A DNA stretch of 37,525 nt from Robiginitomaculum sp. (lineage in GTDB: Bacteria; Pseudomonadota; Alphaproteobacteria; Caulobacterales; Maricaulaceae), in assembly GCA_021647375.1 (NCBI GenBank), contig JAKIUV010000016.1, positions 1 to 37,525 on the forward strand. The letters are read 5' to 3'. Positions 1 through 6,727 of the stretch are shown here, in pieces. Both the position numbers and the translations under genes were made by a program. How positions within the stretch are numbered: the first letter of the stretch is position 1; each line of letters opens with the position of its first letter. The notes under the pieces are model-generated. The model saw only the letters and a program-made list of their open reading frames with translations, had not been told where the DNA came from and did not search any database.

Positions 1-531
1 CTCGTTCAGGAAATGGGCGGCGCAGTCCAACCGGGACAATTTGTCAATCAGGCCAACCCGGCCATTCACGAAAAAACTACCGGGCCGGAAATCTGGAACG
101 ATACGGGCGGCAAGGTTGATATGCTAATTTCCGGCGTCGGCACGGGCGGTACCTTGACAGGCGCAGGGCGTTACCTTAAATCCAAAAACCCGGACATCAG
201 GCTTGTGGCGCTAGAGCCAGAGGGTAGCCCGTTTCTGTCAACAGGCGAGAAAGGCCCCCACATGATCCAGGGCATTGGCGCAGGCTTTAAACCCGATACA
301 CTTGATGAAAGCCTGATAGACGAAGTGGTTACCATAGATAATGAAACCGCGTTCGAGACGGCGCGCCGTGCGGCGAAACTGGACGGCGCACCCGTAGGCA
401 TTTCTTCAGGTGCTGCAATCGCCGCCAGTCTTAAACTTGGCGCACAGGCGGACATGAAAGGTAAAACCATTGTCACCATCATCCCGTCTTTCGCTGAGCG
501 CTATCTCTCCACTTCGCTTTTCGACTTTTAA
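1..531 (+). CDS. cysK: Cysteine synthase A (O-acetylserine sulfhydrylase), 3' part
   Basis: This is the C-terminal 176 residues of a PLP-dependent cysteine synthase, which makes cysteine from O-acetylserine and sulfide in the cytoplasm. The reading frame is open from base 1, so the 5' end lies outside the window. Visible family hallmarks are ANPAIH followed by TTGPEIW, the glycine-rich PLP-phosphate loop GVGTGGTLTG, IQGIGAGF, the late GISSGAA segment, and the C-terminal PSFAERYLST, a known variant of the usual GERYLST ending. The catalytic lysine would be upstream of the window. The TAA stop overlaps the ATG of the MoeB-like gene (TAATG), so the two are probably co-transcribed and translationally coupled, which fits a shared sulfur theme. 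The family assignment is firm; the choice of CysK over CysM rests on motif similarity. Confidence 0.95.
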   Translation, partial: LVQEMGGAVQPGQFVNQANPAIHEKTTGPEIWNDTGGKVDMLISGVGTGGTLTGAGRYLKSKNPDIRLVALEPEGSPFLSTGEKGPHMIQGIGAGFKPDTLDESLIDEVVTIDNETAFETARRAAKLDGAPVGISSGAAIAASLKLGAQADMKGKTIVTIIPSFAERYLSTSLFDF

Positions 532-1283
532 TGCAGCGTAATGAGCTAGAACGCTATGCCCGCCAAATCGTTCTCAAAGAAATAGGCGGCGCCGGACAAC
601 AAGCGCTGGGACAAGCCCGCGTTCTGATTGTTGGTGCAGGTGGTCTGGGCGGCCCTGCCGGACTATATCTGGCGGCGGCGGGTATTGGGCATATGGGTAT
701 TATCGACGAAGATGTCGTCGCCCTCTCTAATCTGCACCGCCAAATTCAATTTCGCACCAAAGATATTGATACCGTAAAGACCGAAGCTATGACCAGCGCA
801 TTGGCGGCCATTAACCCTCATGTCAAAATACGCGAGTACCGCCACATCATTGATGCAGATAATGCACGGGACATAATAGAAGACTATGACGTGGTGCTGG
901 ACGGGACGGATAATTTTGAAGCAAGGTTTTTGGTCAACGCCGTCTGCCTAGAGACAAATACCCCGCTGGTCACTGGGGCGCTAGGCCGCTTTGAAGGTCA
1001 GTTATCCGTGTTTAAAATGGACAACAAAAGCGCCTGTTACAGATGCTTCGTCCCGCAAAAACCACCGGACGCCGAGACCTGCGCCGCTGTTGGCGTCGTC
1101 GGTGCCTTGGCCGGAATCATAGGCGCCATGATGGCCATGGAAACCATAAAAATCATAACAGGCGCAGGCAAACCCCTATACGGAAAACTATTCCTATACG
1201 ACGGCTTAAACGGCGAAGCGCGGACGATAAATTTGCCGAGAGATCCAAATTGTCCGGCGTGCGGTATTCCAAAAATCAAATAA
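531..1283 (+). CDS. moeB: MoeB/ThiF/HesA-family adenylyltransferase (E1-like)
   Basis: This 250-residue protein matches the single-domain E1-like enzymes that adenylate the C-terminal Gly-Gly of a sulfur-carrier protein (MoaD or ThiS) in molybdopterin or thiamine synthesis. The N-terminus ERYARQIVL is typical. The nucleotide loop GAGGLG is at residues 35-40, the acidic ATP-contacting Asp at 59-60 and Arg at 70. A zinc site is formed by two CxxC pairs (Cys169/172 and Cys241/244). The conserved cysteine after the crossover region is Cys184 (ETCAAVGVVG). No C-terminal rhodanese domain is present, so it is the short MoeB/ThiF form. The start ATG overlaps the cysK stop. Which carrier it serves, MoaD or ThiS, cannot be decided from sequence. 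Confidence 0.9.
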   Translation: MQRNELERYARQIVLKEIGGAGQQALGQARVLIVGAGGLGGPAGLYLAAAGIGHMGIIDEDVVALSNLHRQIQFRTKDIDTVKTEAMTSALAAINPHVKIREYRHIIDADNARDIIEDYDVVLDGTDNFEARFLVNAVCLETNTPLVTGALGRFEGQLSVFKMDNKSACYRCFVPQKPPDAETCAAVGVVGALAGIIGAMMAMETIKIITGAGKPLYGKLFLYDGLNGEARTINLPRDPNCPACGIPKIK

Positions 1284-1317
1284 CCCCGCTTCGGTGTGTG
1301 GGCCGAAGCAGGGTTAT
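1271..1317 (-). terminator. Intrinsic terminator of the small RNA candidate, possibly bidirectional
   Basis: Arms 1280-1294 and 1303-1317 pair over 15 positions with a single mismatch; the core GCTTCGG/CCGAAGC is perfect, and the loop is 8 bases. On the minus strand the hairpin is followed by TTTGATTTTT. On the plus strand the tail is only weakly T-rich, so it serves the minus-strand transcript best, although it also overlaps the moeB stop codon and could end that message. Confidence 0.75.
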
Positions 1318-1447
1318 CTATTGTACAACACCGCTAAGAGCTGGGGAGGTCTTAAGGTCTTGTACGCGCCCCGGTTAAACTCTGTGTGTGACCGCTGCAA
1401 TCAGTCAACAACGAGGGACCGGAATGGAATCGCATTTCTGCCATTCC
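1271..1447 (-). ncRNA. Candidate small RNA, possibly 6S RNA (ssrS)
   Basis: The stretch between the convergent moeB and dehydrogenase genes has no credible ORF on the minus strand, but it carries a promoter-like pair (TTGCAT, 16 bp, TAATAT), about 150 bases of GC-rich structured sequence and a strong hairpin with a T-rich tail. The predicted transcript is about 175 nt, close to 6S RNA length. It opens with a GGAATGG/CCATTCC hairpin, followed by GGTCCCTCG, which resembles the 5' side of the 6S central bubble, and a GC-rich central arm around GGGGCGCGTACAAGACC. The 6S label comes from remembered resemblance, not a covariance search. An independent, unnamed sRNA is equally possible. That a short RNA gene is present is better supported than its name. 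Confidence 0.5.
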
Positions 1448-1452
1448 GCTAT

Positions 1453-1480
1453 ATATTATCAGATTACAGACGAAATGCAA
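1453..1480 (-). promoter_or_regulatory. Sigma-70-type promoter of the small RNA candidate
   Basis: On the minus strand TTGCAT (1480-1475) is separated by 16 bases from TAATAT (1458-1453), close to the housekeeping consensus. The expected start site is a G near 1447, immediately before a 7-bp hairpin (1447-1441 pairs with 1427-1421). Confidence 0.5.
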
Positions 1481-1561
1481 GGAAAATGAAAAGCATGCCA
1501 AAAATACAGTCATATTTGGCTATACTTTCATGATAGGAATAGGCAAAATCATTAACGTGCT

Positions 1562-2554
1562 TCATTCAGGCGGCAAAACTCGGTCTGGACAACGGTGACC
1601 ATCATAGAGGGCGCGGATATTTATCATAACTTTTTCGCCCATTTCCAGACGCGATTCGTGGGTGGCTGATGCAATATGTGGTGCCAAAATGACGTTGGGC
1701 AGGCCTAGCAATCCCGGATGGATATCCGGTTCATTTTCATATACGTCCAGCCCTGCGCCTGCGATCTGCCCGCTGGCTAGAGCCGCCGCCAACGCCGCTT
1801 CGTCGATTATTTCGCCCCGTGATGTGTTGATGATCACGCCGTGAGCTGGCATGGCCGCGAGACGCTCGGCGGAGATCAAATGATAGGTTTCGGGCGTACT
1901 GGGGCAATTGATAGAGATAATATCCATATTGGCCATCATGCTGTCTAGGTCCGGCCAATAGGTTGCGTGCAGCGCGTCTTCTATAGGCGGGGAAACCGGG
2001 GCGCGGTTATGGTAGTGTACTTTTAGGCCAAAGGCGGAGGCGCGGCGGGCAATGGCTTGGCCGATGCGCCCCATGCCGACAATGCCCAATTTCTTTCCGC
2101 GCACACGGTGGCCGAGAATGCCGGTGGGTGTCCAGCCTTTAAACTCGCCCGCACGGGTCAGGCGATCGGCAGCGACCAGCCTGCGCGGCACGGCCAAGAT
2201 TAGAGCCATAGCGAAATCCGCCGTGTCTTCGGTTAGTACGCCCGGTGTGTTGGTGACAATGATGTTTTTGGCGTGGGCGGCGGCAATGTCGATATGGTCT
2301 GTGCCTGCACCGAAATTGGCGATAAGTTTAAGCTCCGTCCCAGCGGCGGCTATTATGTCCGCATCAATTCTATCGGTCACAGTTGGCACGAGGACATCTG
2401 CGCTCTGGACGGCGATTTTCAGTTCAGCTTGGCTCATAGGCGCATCGCTCACGTTGAGCTTTGCATCGAATAAATCCAGCAAGCGACCGTGTACTGCGTC
2501 GGGTAATCTGCGCGTGACGATTATGTTTGGTTTTCTATTAATTTTCATGGACAT
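1562..2554 (-). CDS. D-2-hydroxyacid dehydrogenase (glyoxylate reductase / D-glycerate dehydrogenase type)
   Basis: This is an NAD(P)-dependent dehydrogenase of about 330 residues that interconverts 2-keto acids and D-2-hydroxy acids, most likely glyoxylate/glycolate or hydroxypyruvate/D-glycerate. The Rossmann motif GMGRIG is at 160-165. The catalytic triad is Arg246 (NTSRG), Glu275 (ENEP) and His293 (APHIA), with the spacing expected for the GyaR branch. FGAGTDHID and NTPGVLTEDTAD are also typical. The frame extends upstream to a TTG at 2575; the ATG at 2554 is preferred because homologous sequence begins just after it, and a second ATG two codons later is also possible. The gene is divergent from the SH3-domain gene. 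Exact substrate is not resolved. Confidence 0.9.
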   Translation of the reverse strand: MSMKINRKPNIIVTRRLPDAVHGRLLDLFDAKLNVSDAPMSQAELKIAVQSADVLVPTVTDRIDADIIAAAGTELKLIANFGAGTDHIDIAAAHAKNIIVTNTPGVLTEDTADFAMALILAVPRRLVAADRLTRAGEFKGWTPTGILGHRVRGKKLGIVGMGRIGQAIARRASAFGLKVHYHNRAPVSPPIEDALHATYWPDLDSMMANMDIISINCPSTPETYHLISAERLAAMPAHGVIINTSRGEIIDEAALAAALASGQIAGAGLDVYENEPDIHPGLLGLPNVILAPHIASATHESRLEMGEKVMINIRALYDGHRCPDRVLPPE

Positions 2555-2602
2555 AAAAAAGCCTGTTATCACCAATTAAGCAAGTAAAGTTTTGCCAAAT
2601 TA

Positions 2603-2630
2603 TTGACCCTGTTTACATCTCGTTTATCCT
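2603..2630 (+). promoter_or_regulatory. Possible sigma-70 promoter for the SH3-domain gene
   Basis: TTGACC (2603-2608) and TATCCT (2625-2630) are separated by 16 bases, about 80 bases upstream of the proposed GTG start. The -35 is good and the -10 is moderate. It lies in the divergent region between the dehydrogenase and the SH3-domain gene. Confidence 0.4.
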
Positions 2631-2709
2631 CTTGGCGCATAAACTCTTTATTAACCAAGTAAATTTTGTGGATGATTTTAAATATGTGGAACCGAGAGGA
2701 TGTGGTGTT

Positions 2710-3318
2710 GTGGTCGCAAAATTAAATAAGTACGTAGGAATGGCGGTTTTACTGTCTATCTATGTTGCGGTACCGAGCGCCGCGCAAATGTTACCAAATG
2801 CCAGTAGTCAAAACAAAAAACACTCCATTGCCCGTATTGTTGAAGATGTGCCGGGGCCGAATGAACGGGTGACCAAAAGCCTGATTCGGGTCAAAGCCGC
2901 CAAAACGCCGTCCGGGTTTAGGGTGCCGCGCTATGTGTCTTTAAAATACTCGACGTCTAATGGCCGCACCGGGCCGAGCAGCAATCATCCGGTAGCTTGG
3001 CAATATTCAAGGCGGGGCTTGCCGATGATTGTGGTGGCCGAAACAGAAACCTGGCGCAAAGTTCGTGATGTGAACGGTGATGAAAGCTGGATGAAGCGCA
3101 GGCTCTTGGACGGAAAGCGTATGGTGTTGGTGCGCGGCGAAATTGTCTTGCGCGCTAAAGCCAATTCAAATTCCCGTAAACAAGCTACAGCGGGCAAAGG
3201 TGCGCTTCTCGCCCTAGACAACTGCGACACTAAAAATTGGTGCCGCGTCACAGATTTAGGTAGCCATATAAGCGGCTATGCACTCAGATCCATGCTTTGG
3301 GGTGCCGAGCCGCTATAA
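2710..3318 (+). CDS. Exported bacterial SH3-domain protein (DUF1058-type)
   Basis: With a GTG start at 2710, preceded by the ribosome site GAGAGGA nine bases upstream, the protein is 202 residues. It has a signal peptide: a basic N-terminus, the hydrophobic stretch GMAVLLSIYVAV, and likely cleavage after PSAA. The frame also extends upstream to a TTG at 2632, but that would bury the signal peptide. The mature part carries two SH3-like modules: YVSLKYSTSNGRTGPS through WRKVRDVNGDESWMKRRLL, then a second half ending in NWCRVTDLGSHISGYAL. This pattern matches periplasmic SH3 proteins found next to D-2-hydroxyacid dehydrogenases in Alphaproteobacteria. Such domains often bind cell-wall peptides, but no function is demonstrated for this group. 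Confidence 0.8.
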   Translation: MVAKLNKYVGMAVLLSIYVAVPSAAQMLPNASSQNKKHSIARIVEDVPGPNERVTKSLIRVKAAKTPSGFRVPRYVSLKYSTSNGRTGPSSNHPVAWQYSRRGLPMIVVAETETWRKVRDVNGDESWMKRRLLDGKRMVLVRGEIVLRAKANSNSRKQATAGKGALLALDNCDTKNWCRVTDLGSHISGYALRSMLWGAEPL

Positions 3319-3487
3319 CCAATTAATTATTTTCTATATTTCAGGCTAAATCGTGGATTGGTCGGGATTTTATTTTTCTGCTTTGTAACGGGGCGGTGCC
3401 ATGTTGAGCATAGGTTAAAAATCCACATTTGCATGAGGAAAATTTTGCTAGAAATTAAAACCGCCGCACAATATTAGACAGAAGACT

Positions 3488-4024
3488 CTATTTAGGCGCG
3501 AGCACCATTGTCATGAGTCTGCCCTCAGTTTTTGGGGCGAACTCTACTTTTACTGTTTCTTCGAAGTCTTCTTTGACGCGGTCTAGGAGGTCGCGGCCTA
3601 GGTTCATGTGAGCCATTTCGCGGCCTCGAAAGCGGATGGTGACTTTGACTTTGTCGCCCCTGTCGAAAAACTTCTGCATGGCTTTGGTTTTCACTTTGTA
3701 ATCATGCACATCGATATTTGGGCGCATTTTAATTTCTTTGAGCTGTTGTTTCTTTTGGCGCTTTTTATTGGCTGATTTCTTTTTCTGAGCATCAAACCGC
3801 ATTTTGCCATAATCCAAGATTTTGCACACGGGCAAATCAGGGCTTGGAGCAACCTCGACCAGATCAAGTTTTACGGAGCGGGCATAATTCAGGGCTTCGT
3901 CTATAGAGACAACACCTTTCTTTTCACCGGTTTCTGTAATGAGTAAAACTTTGGACGATGTAATTTCATCGTTTATGCGCGGACCTCGTTTTTTGGGCGG
4001 CGCGGCGTGTGGTCTTCGGGCTAT
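3488..4024 (-). CDS. infC: Translation initiation factor IF-3 (AUA start)
   Basis: IF-3 binds the 30S subunit, prevents premature 50S joining and proofreads the start codon. The C-terminal domain is complete (DYGKMRFDAQKKK, IRFRGREMAHMNLGR, MTMVLAPK). The N-terminal domain continues upstream of the first in-frame ATG: the segment RINDEI, GEKKGVVSIDEALNYA and LDLVEVAPS are conserved IF3-N features. Reading further back, an in-frame TAG lies at 4036-4034. Between it and RINDEI there is no ATG, GTG or TTG. An ATA at 4024-4022 sits six bases after AGGAG, giving 178 residues, the normal family length. Starting at the first ATG would delete the N-domain. IF-3 genes elsewhere use AUU or similar rare starts for autoregulation; this one appears to use AUA. 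Confidence 0.93.
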   Translation of the reverse strand: MARRPHAAPPKKRGPRINDEITSSKVLLITETGEKKGVVSIDEALNYARSVKLDLVEVAPSPDLPVCKILDYGKMRFDAQKKKSANKKRQKKQQLKEIKMRPNIDVHDYKVKTKAMQKFFDRGDKVKVTIRFRGREMAHMNLGRDLLDRVKEDFEETVKVEFAPKTEGRLMTMVLAPK

Positions 4025-4036
4025 GCTGATCTCCTA
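4022..4036 (-). promoter_or_regulatory. infC ribosome binding site and rare AUA start codon
   Basis: The minus strand reads TAG-GAG-ATC-AGC-ATA-GCC in the infC frame. AGGAG occupies 4035-4031 and the ATA 4024-4022, spacing six. The in-frame TAG overlaps the Shine-Dalgarno site, so no conventional start codon can lie upstream. Discrimination against such non-canonical starts by IF-3 itself is the known basis of infC autoregulation. Confidence 0.8.
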
Positions 4037-4146
4037 ATTAGCTACATTCGCACCATTTATTACGGTACGGCAATAATATGGCGGTTTAGACACGGGATTT
4101 CAAGAACTGAATCATGGATTTCGACGGTTTTACAGGATCGTATGGC

Positions 4147-5277
4147 TTATTTGCCACTGCGTTTTTTGAGGGCTTGCTCATAAACTGCCAAAGTCGCAGT
4201 TTTTAGGGCAGTTGCTGAATAGGTAGCGCCAATGCGCTTTTGTGCTGTTTTAGCGCGAGCGATGTATTCGGATTGGGGCAGAGCGAGGACGTTTCCTATC
4301 CCGTCCGCCAAAGCCTGTGCATCTCCAGGTGTGACAAGATACCCACCTGCACCGTCTATAATGGTTTCGCGCGCGCCACCGTGATTGCTGGCCACCACCA
4401 GTCGCTCCATAGCCTGCGCCTCTGCAACGATGCGGCCAAAAGCTTCGGGGTCGGTGGAGGCGGAAATTACCACATTTGCCGCCATGAGCGCGGCAGGCAT
4501 AGAGCGGCTATGCCCTGCGATAATTACGCGTCCATCCAATGCCAATTCTGCGGTTTTAGTTTCGATTTCTGCAACATATTCATCTCGCCCTTGCGCATCA
4601 CCGAGCAAGACCAGCACGGCCTGAGCGTCCAAAAGCTTGAGTGCTTCCACCGCCACCAATTGGCCCTTCCAGCGTGTGAGCCTGCCTGGAAGCAAAATGA
4701 CAGGATTGTCACCAACGCCCCACTCAATTTTCAAACGTGCAGTTTCTGCACCGTTCACCAAAGCCGGATCAAACACCGCCATATCAACGCCGCGCGGAAT
4801 AACCACAATTTTGTCTGGGGTGGTGCCGTGTTCTTTCAATATATGGGCTTTGGTGAAATTGGAATTTGCGATGACAATATCGCCTTTGGCCATGACCGCA
4901 TTATAGGCGCGTTTGAGGGTGGATTTGGCATTATAAATGCCGTGATAGGTGGTGATGAATGGAATACCCATTTTATGAGCCGCCGCCTTGGCTGGCCAGG
5001 CAGGCGCGCGGGAACGGGCGTGGACAATGTCTATATTGTAGGCTTTAATGATCGCGCGCAGGGCTTTGGAATTGCCGCGCAAGGTTAGCGGGTTTTTGCT
5101 ACCGATGTTCAGTTTGTGTAAAATGCCGCCCGCCGCCTTAAGTTCATCCTCCATCCGTCCACCAGCACAGGCTATGTGCGGCACATGCCCTGCAGAGGTT
5201 AAGGCTTGCGCAATCTCAATCGTTGTGCGCTCGACGCCGCCTGCATTTAATTCCGGTAAGACTTGTAGTATGTTCAT
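4147..5277 (-). CDS. GT4-family glycosyltransferase (GT-B fold)
   Basis: This 376-residue protein resembles retaining glycosyltransferases of family 4 that build lipopolysaccharide or other surface glycans at the inner face of the membrane. The N-terminal domain begins MNILQVLPELNAGGVERTT, with the glycine-rich acceptor-side loop. The C-terminal donor-binding domain has LPGRLTRWKGQ, and the EX7E motif is at Glu278 and Glu286 (DPEAFGRIVAEA), followed by HGGARETI. The frame is open upstream to 5325, but the ATG at 5277 begins the conserved fold. No membrane segment is apparent. It reads toward infC with a 122-base gap and diverges from the hydrolase gene. Sugar donor and acceptor are unknown. 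Confidence 0.85.
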   Translation of the reverse strand: MNILQVLPELNAGGVERTTIEIAQALTSAGHVPHIACAGGRMEDELKAAGGILHKLNIGSKNPLTLRGNSKALRAIIKAYNIDIVHARSRAPAWPAKAAAHKMGIPFITTYHGIYNAKSTLKRAYNAVMAKGDIVIANSNFTKAHILKEHGTTPDKIVVIPRGVDMAVFDPALVNGAETARLKIEWGVGDNPVILLPGRLTRWKGQLVAVEALKLLDAQAVLVLLGDAQGRDEYVAEIETKTAELALDGRVIIAGHSRSMPAALMAANVVISASTDPEAFGRIVAEAQAMERLVVASNHGGARETIIDGAGGYLVTPGDAQALADGIGNVLALPQSEYIARAKTAQKRIGATYSATALKTATLAVYEQALKKRSGK

Positions 5278-5323
5278 AGCTGTCTTTAAAGTGCGATTCG
5301 GATAATTCAGAAAGTCACATATC

Positions 5324-6085
5324 ATGGCAAATGCCCATAAAGTAAATTATTTGTCGTCGTCGGGGTTTGGCGGGCTTGACACAAACACTATCGGCTATAA
5401 GCAAAGCGCGGGATCACAGCCCGGCATCATTTGGTGCGGCGGGCTAAAATCCGACATGGACGGTAGCAAGGCCAGTGCTTTGCACCAGTGGGCAGACACG
5501 CAAGGCCGCGCCTTTGTCCGTTTCGATTATTTCGGTCACGGCGCGTCTAGTGGCGAATTTAGGCACGGCACGATTTCGCGCTGGGCGGCGGATACTGTAC
5601 AAGTAATAGATCAACTAACCAAAGGCCCGCAGATTATAGTCGGATCATCCATGGGCGGCTGGACGGCTTTGCTCGCCGCCCTCGCCAGACCTAAGCGCAT
5701 AAAAGCCCTCGTTCTGCTCGCTCCTGCTCCGGACTTTACCGAGAAACTAATGTGGGCGAATTTCAGCGACGACATCCGCGCGACCATAATGAAAGAAGGC
5801 ATATATTATGAGCCGTCCGACTACGACGAACCCTACGAAATAAGCCGCGAGCTTATTTTGGATGGGCGTGAAAACCTGCTATTAGACGCTCCTATAAATA
5901 TCAAAGCCCCCGTGCGTATCATCCAAGGCATGAAGGACACCAGTGTACCCTATGGCCATGCGCTTAAAACCGCAGAAGCTTTGATGAGTGAAGATGTAGA
6001 ATTAACACTGGTCAAAAATGGTGACCACAGCCTGTCGGGCAGTGCGGATATTGCACGAATGCTGTTGACCCTCGCAAAACTATAA
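5324..6085 (+). CDS. Alpha/beta hydrolase
   Basis: This 253-residue serine hydrolase of the alpha/beta fold lacks a signal peptide. The oxyanion-side segment is DYFGHGASSG (68-77). The nucleophile elbow is GSSMG, with Ser109. The acid is probably Asp205 (GMKDTSVP) and the base His235 (GDHSLSG). The layout resembles small acyl-protein thioesterase or esterase-like hydrolases; the substrate is not predictable. The start lies 46 bases from the divergent glycosyltransferase start at 5277, so both share a compact promoter region. The gene is followed by about 200 bases without an ORF before a strong plus-strand terminator. Confidence 0.88.
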   Translation: MANAHKVNYLSSSGFGGLDTNTIGYKQSAGSQPGIIWCGGLKSDMDGSKASALHQWADTQGRAFVRFDYFGHGASSGEFRHGTISRWAADTVQVIDQLTKGPQIIVGSSMGGWTALLAALARPKRIKALVLLAPAPDFTEKLMWANFSDDIRATIMKEGIYYEPSDYDEPYEISRELILDGRENLLLDAPINIKAPVRIIQGMKDTSVPYGHALKTAEALMSEDVELTLVKNGDHSLSGSADIARMLLTLAKL

Positions 6086-6287
6086 CCAACAGAAACAGTG
6101 AAATTATGAGTAGACTACCTAATCGGGCTTGACTTAGCGAAATAATTGAATGGCTATTTACCCTCGGTTAACGCTTGATGTCCTATATACAACTGTAAGT
6201 TGCTTATCGGTCGTTAGTGATGGCCAAAAGTAGCTTGCGCCGTGTGGTGTTTCAATCCTGATACCAGTGCACCGCATACAACTTAAG

Positions 6288-6327
6288 AGCCTGCAGCCTA
6301 TTCCCATAGATCCTGCAGGCTTTTTTT
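6288..6327 (+). terminator. Intrinsic terminator, plus strand
   Basis: AGCCTGCAG (6288-6296) pairs perfectly with CTGCAGGCT (6313-6321) across a 16-base loop and runs into seven T's (6321-6327). It lies 13 bases before the stop of the convergent fliJ-like gene. It would end either a hydrolase transcript with a roughly 200-base trailer or an independent short RNA in 6086-6320, in which I find no ORF and no convincing promoter. Confidence 0.85.
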
Positions 6328-6340
6328 GTGTTCCTCCCTG

Positions 6341-6727
6341 TTACGGACTTCGCGTCAGAAGATATGTATCGAGATTTGCACTGGTTTCTTGTTCCTCGGC
6401 ACTCAAGGCTTGTTTGCGAAGATGGTTTTCAATGGTGTCTTTAGCCGCAACATTTTTGGCGATAACCGTTTTGTATATTTTTGTGCTGGTGAAAATATCC
6501 TGCTCCAAAGCCTGCATTTTTTTCTCAATCAGCTTAATGCGGACGATTTGGTTTCGCCGCCATTTCTCTCGCATAAATAAGTTGTCAGAAGCCAAACTTA
6601 CAGTCGCTATGTTTTTATTGATTTCGAAAATTTGAACAGCGTATGCATCTCTTTTATGGGTTAGTGCCACAAGGTTTGCTTCGGCTTGTTGGCGTTGCAT
6701 ATCCAACACCAATAGAATATCGTTCAT
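6341..6727 (-). CDS. Small coiled-coil protein, FliJ/YscO-like (tentative)
   Basis: This is a 128-residue, highly charged, helix-rich protein with no signal peptide or membrane segment. Its ATG directly abuts the flhB stop (TAAATG), making it the last gene of the export-gate operon. Heptad-like patterns run through most of the length (QRQQAEANLVALTHKRDAY, IKLIEKKMQALEQDI), as in the antiparallel coiled coil of FliJ, the stalk protein that links the FliI ATPase to FlhA. FliJ is normally about 140-150 residues and lies beside fliI; here fliI has no such neighbour. Size, coiled coil and location support the suggestion, but I see no diagnostic motif, so this remains a hypothesis. Confidence 0.5.
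   Translation of the reverse strand: MNDILLVLDMQRQQAEANLVALTHKRDAYAVQIFEINKNIATVSLASDNLFMREKWRRNQIVRIKLIEKKMQALEQDIFTSTKIYKTVIAKNVAAKDTIENHLRKQALSAEEQETSANLDTYLLTRSP

Noticed and set aside
2555..2575. TTG start for the hydroxyacid dehydrogenase at 2575
   Set aside because: The extra residues are hydrophobic and non-conserved, and an ATG at 2554 gives the family length.
4240..5088. A 282-codon plus-strand open frame opposite the glycosyltransferase
   Set aside because: It lies entirely antisense to a gene with intact GT4 motifs, has a Cys/His-rich composition unlike any protein family, and has no ribosome site.
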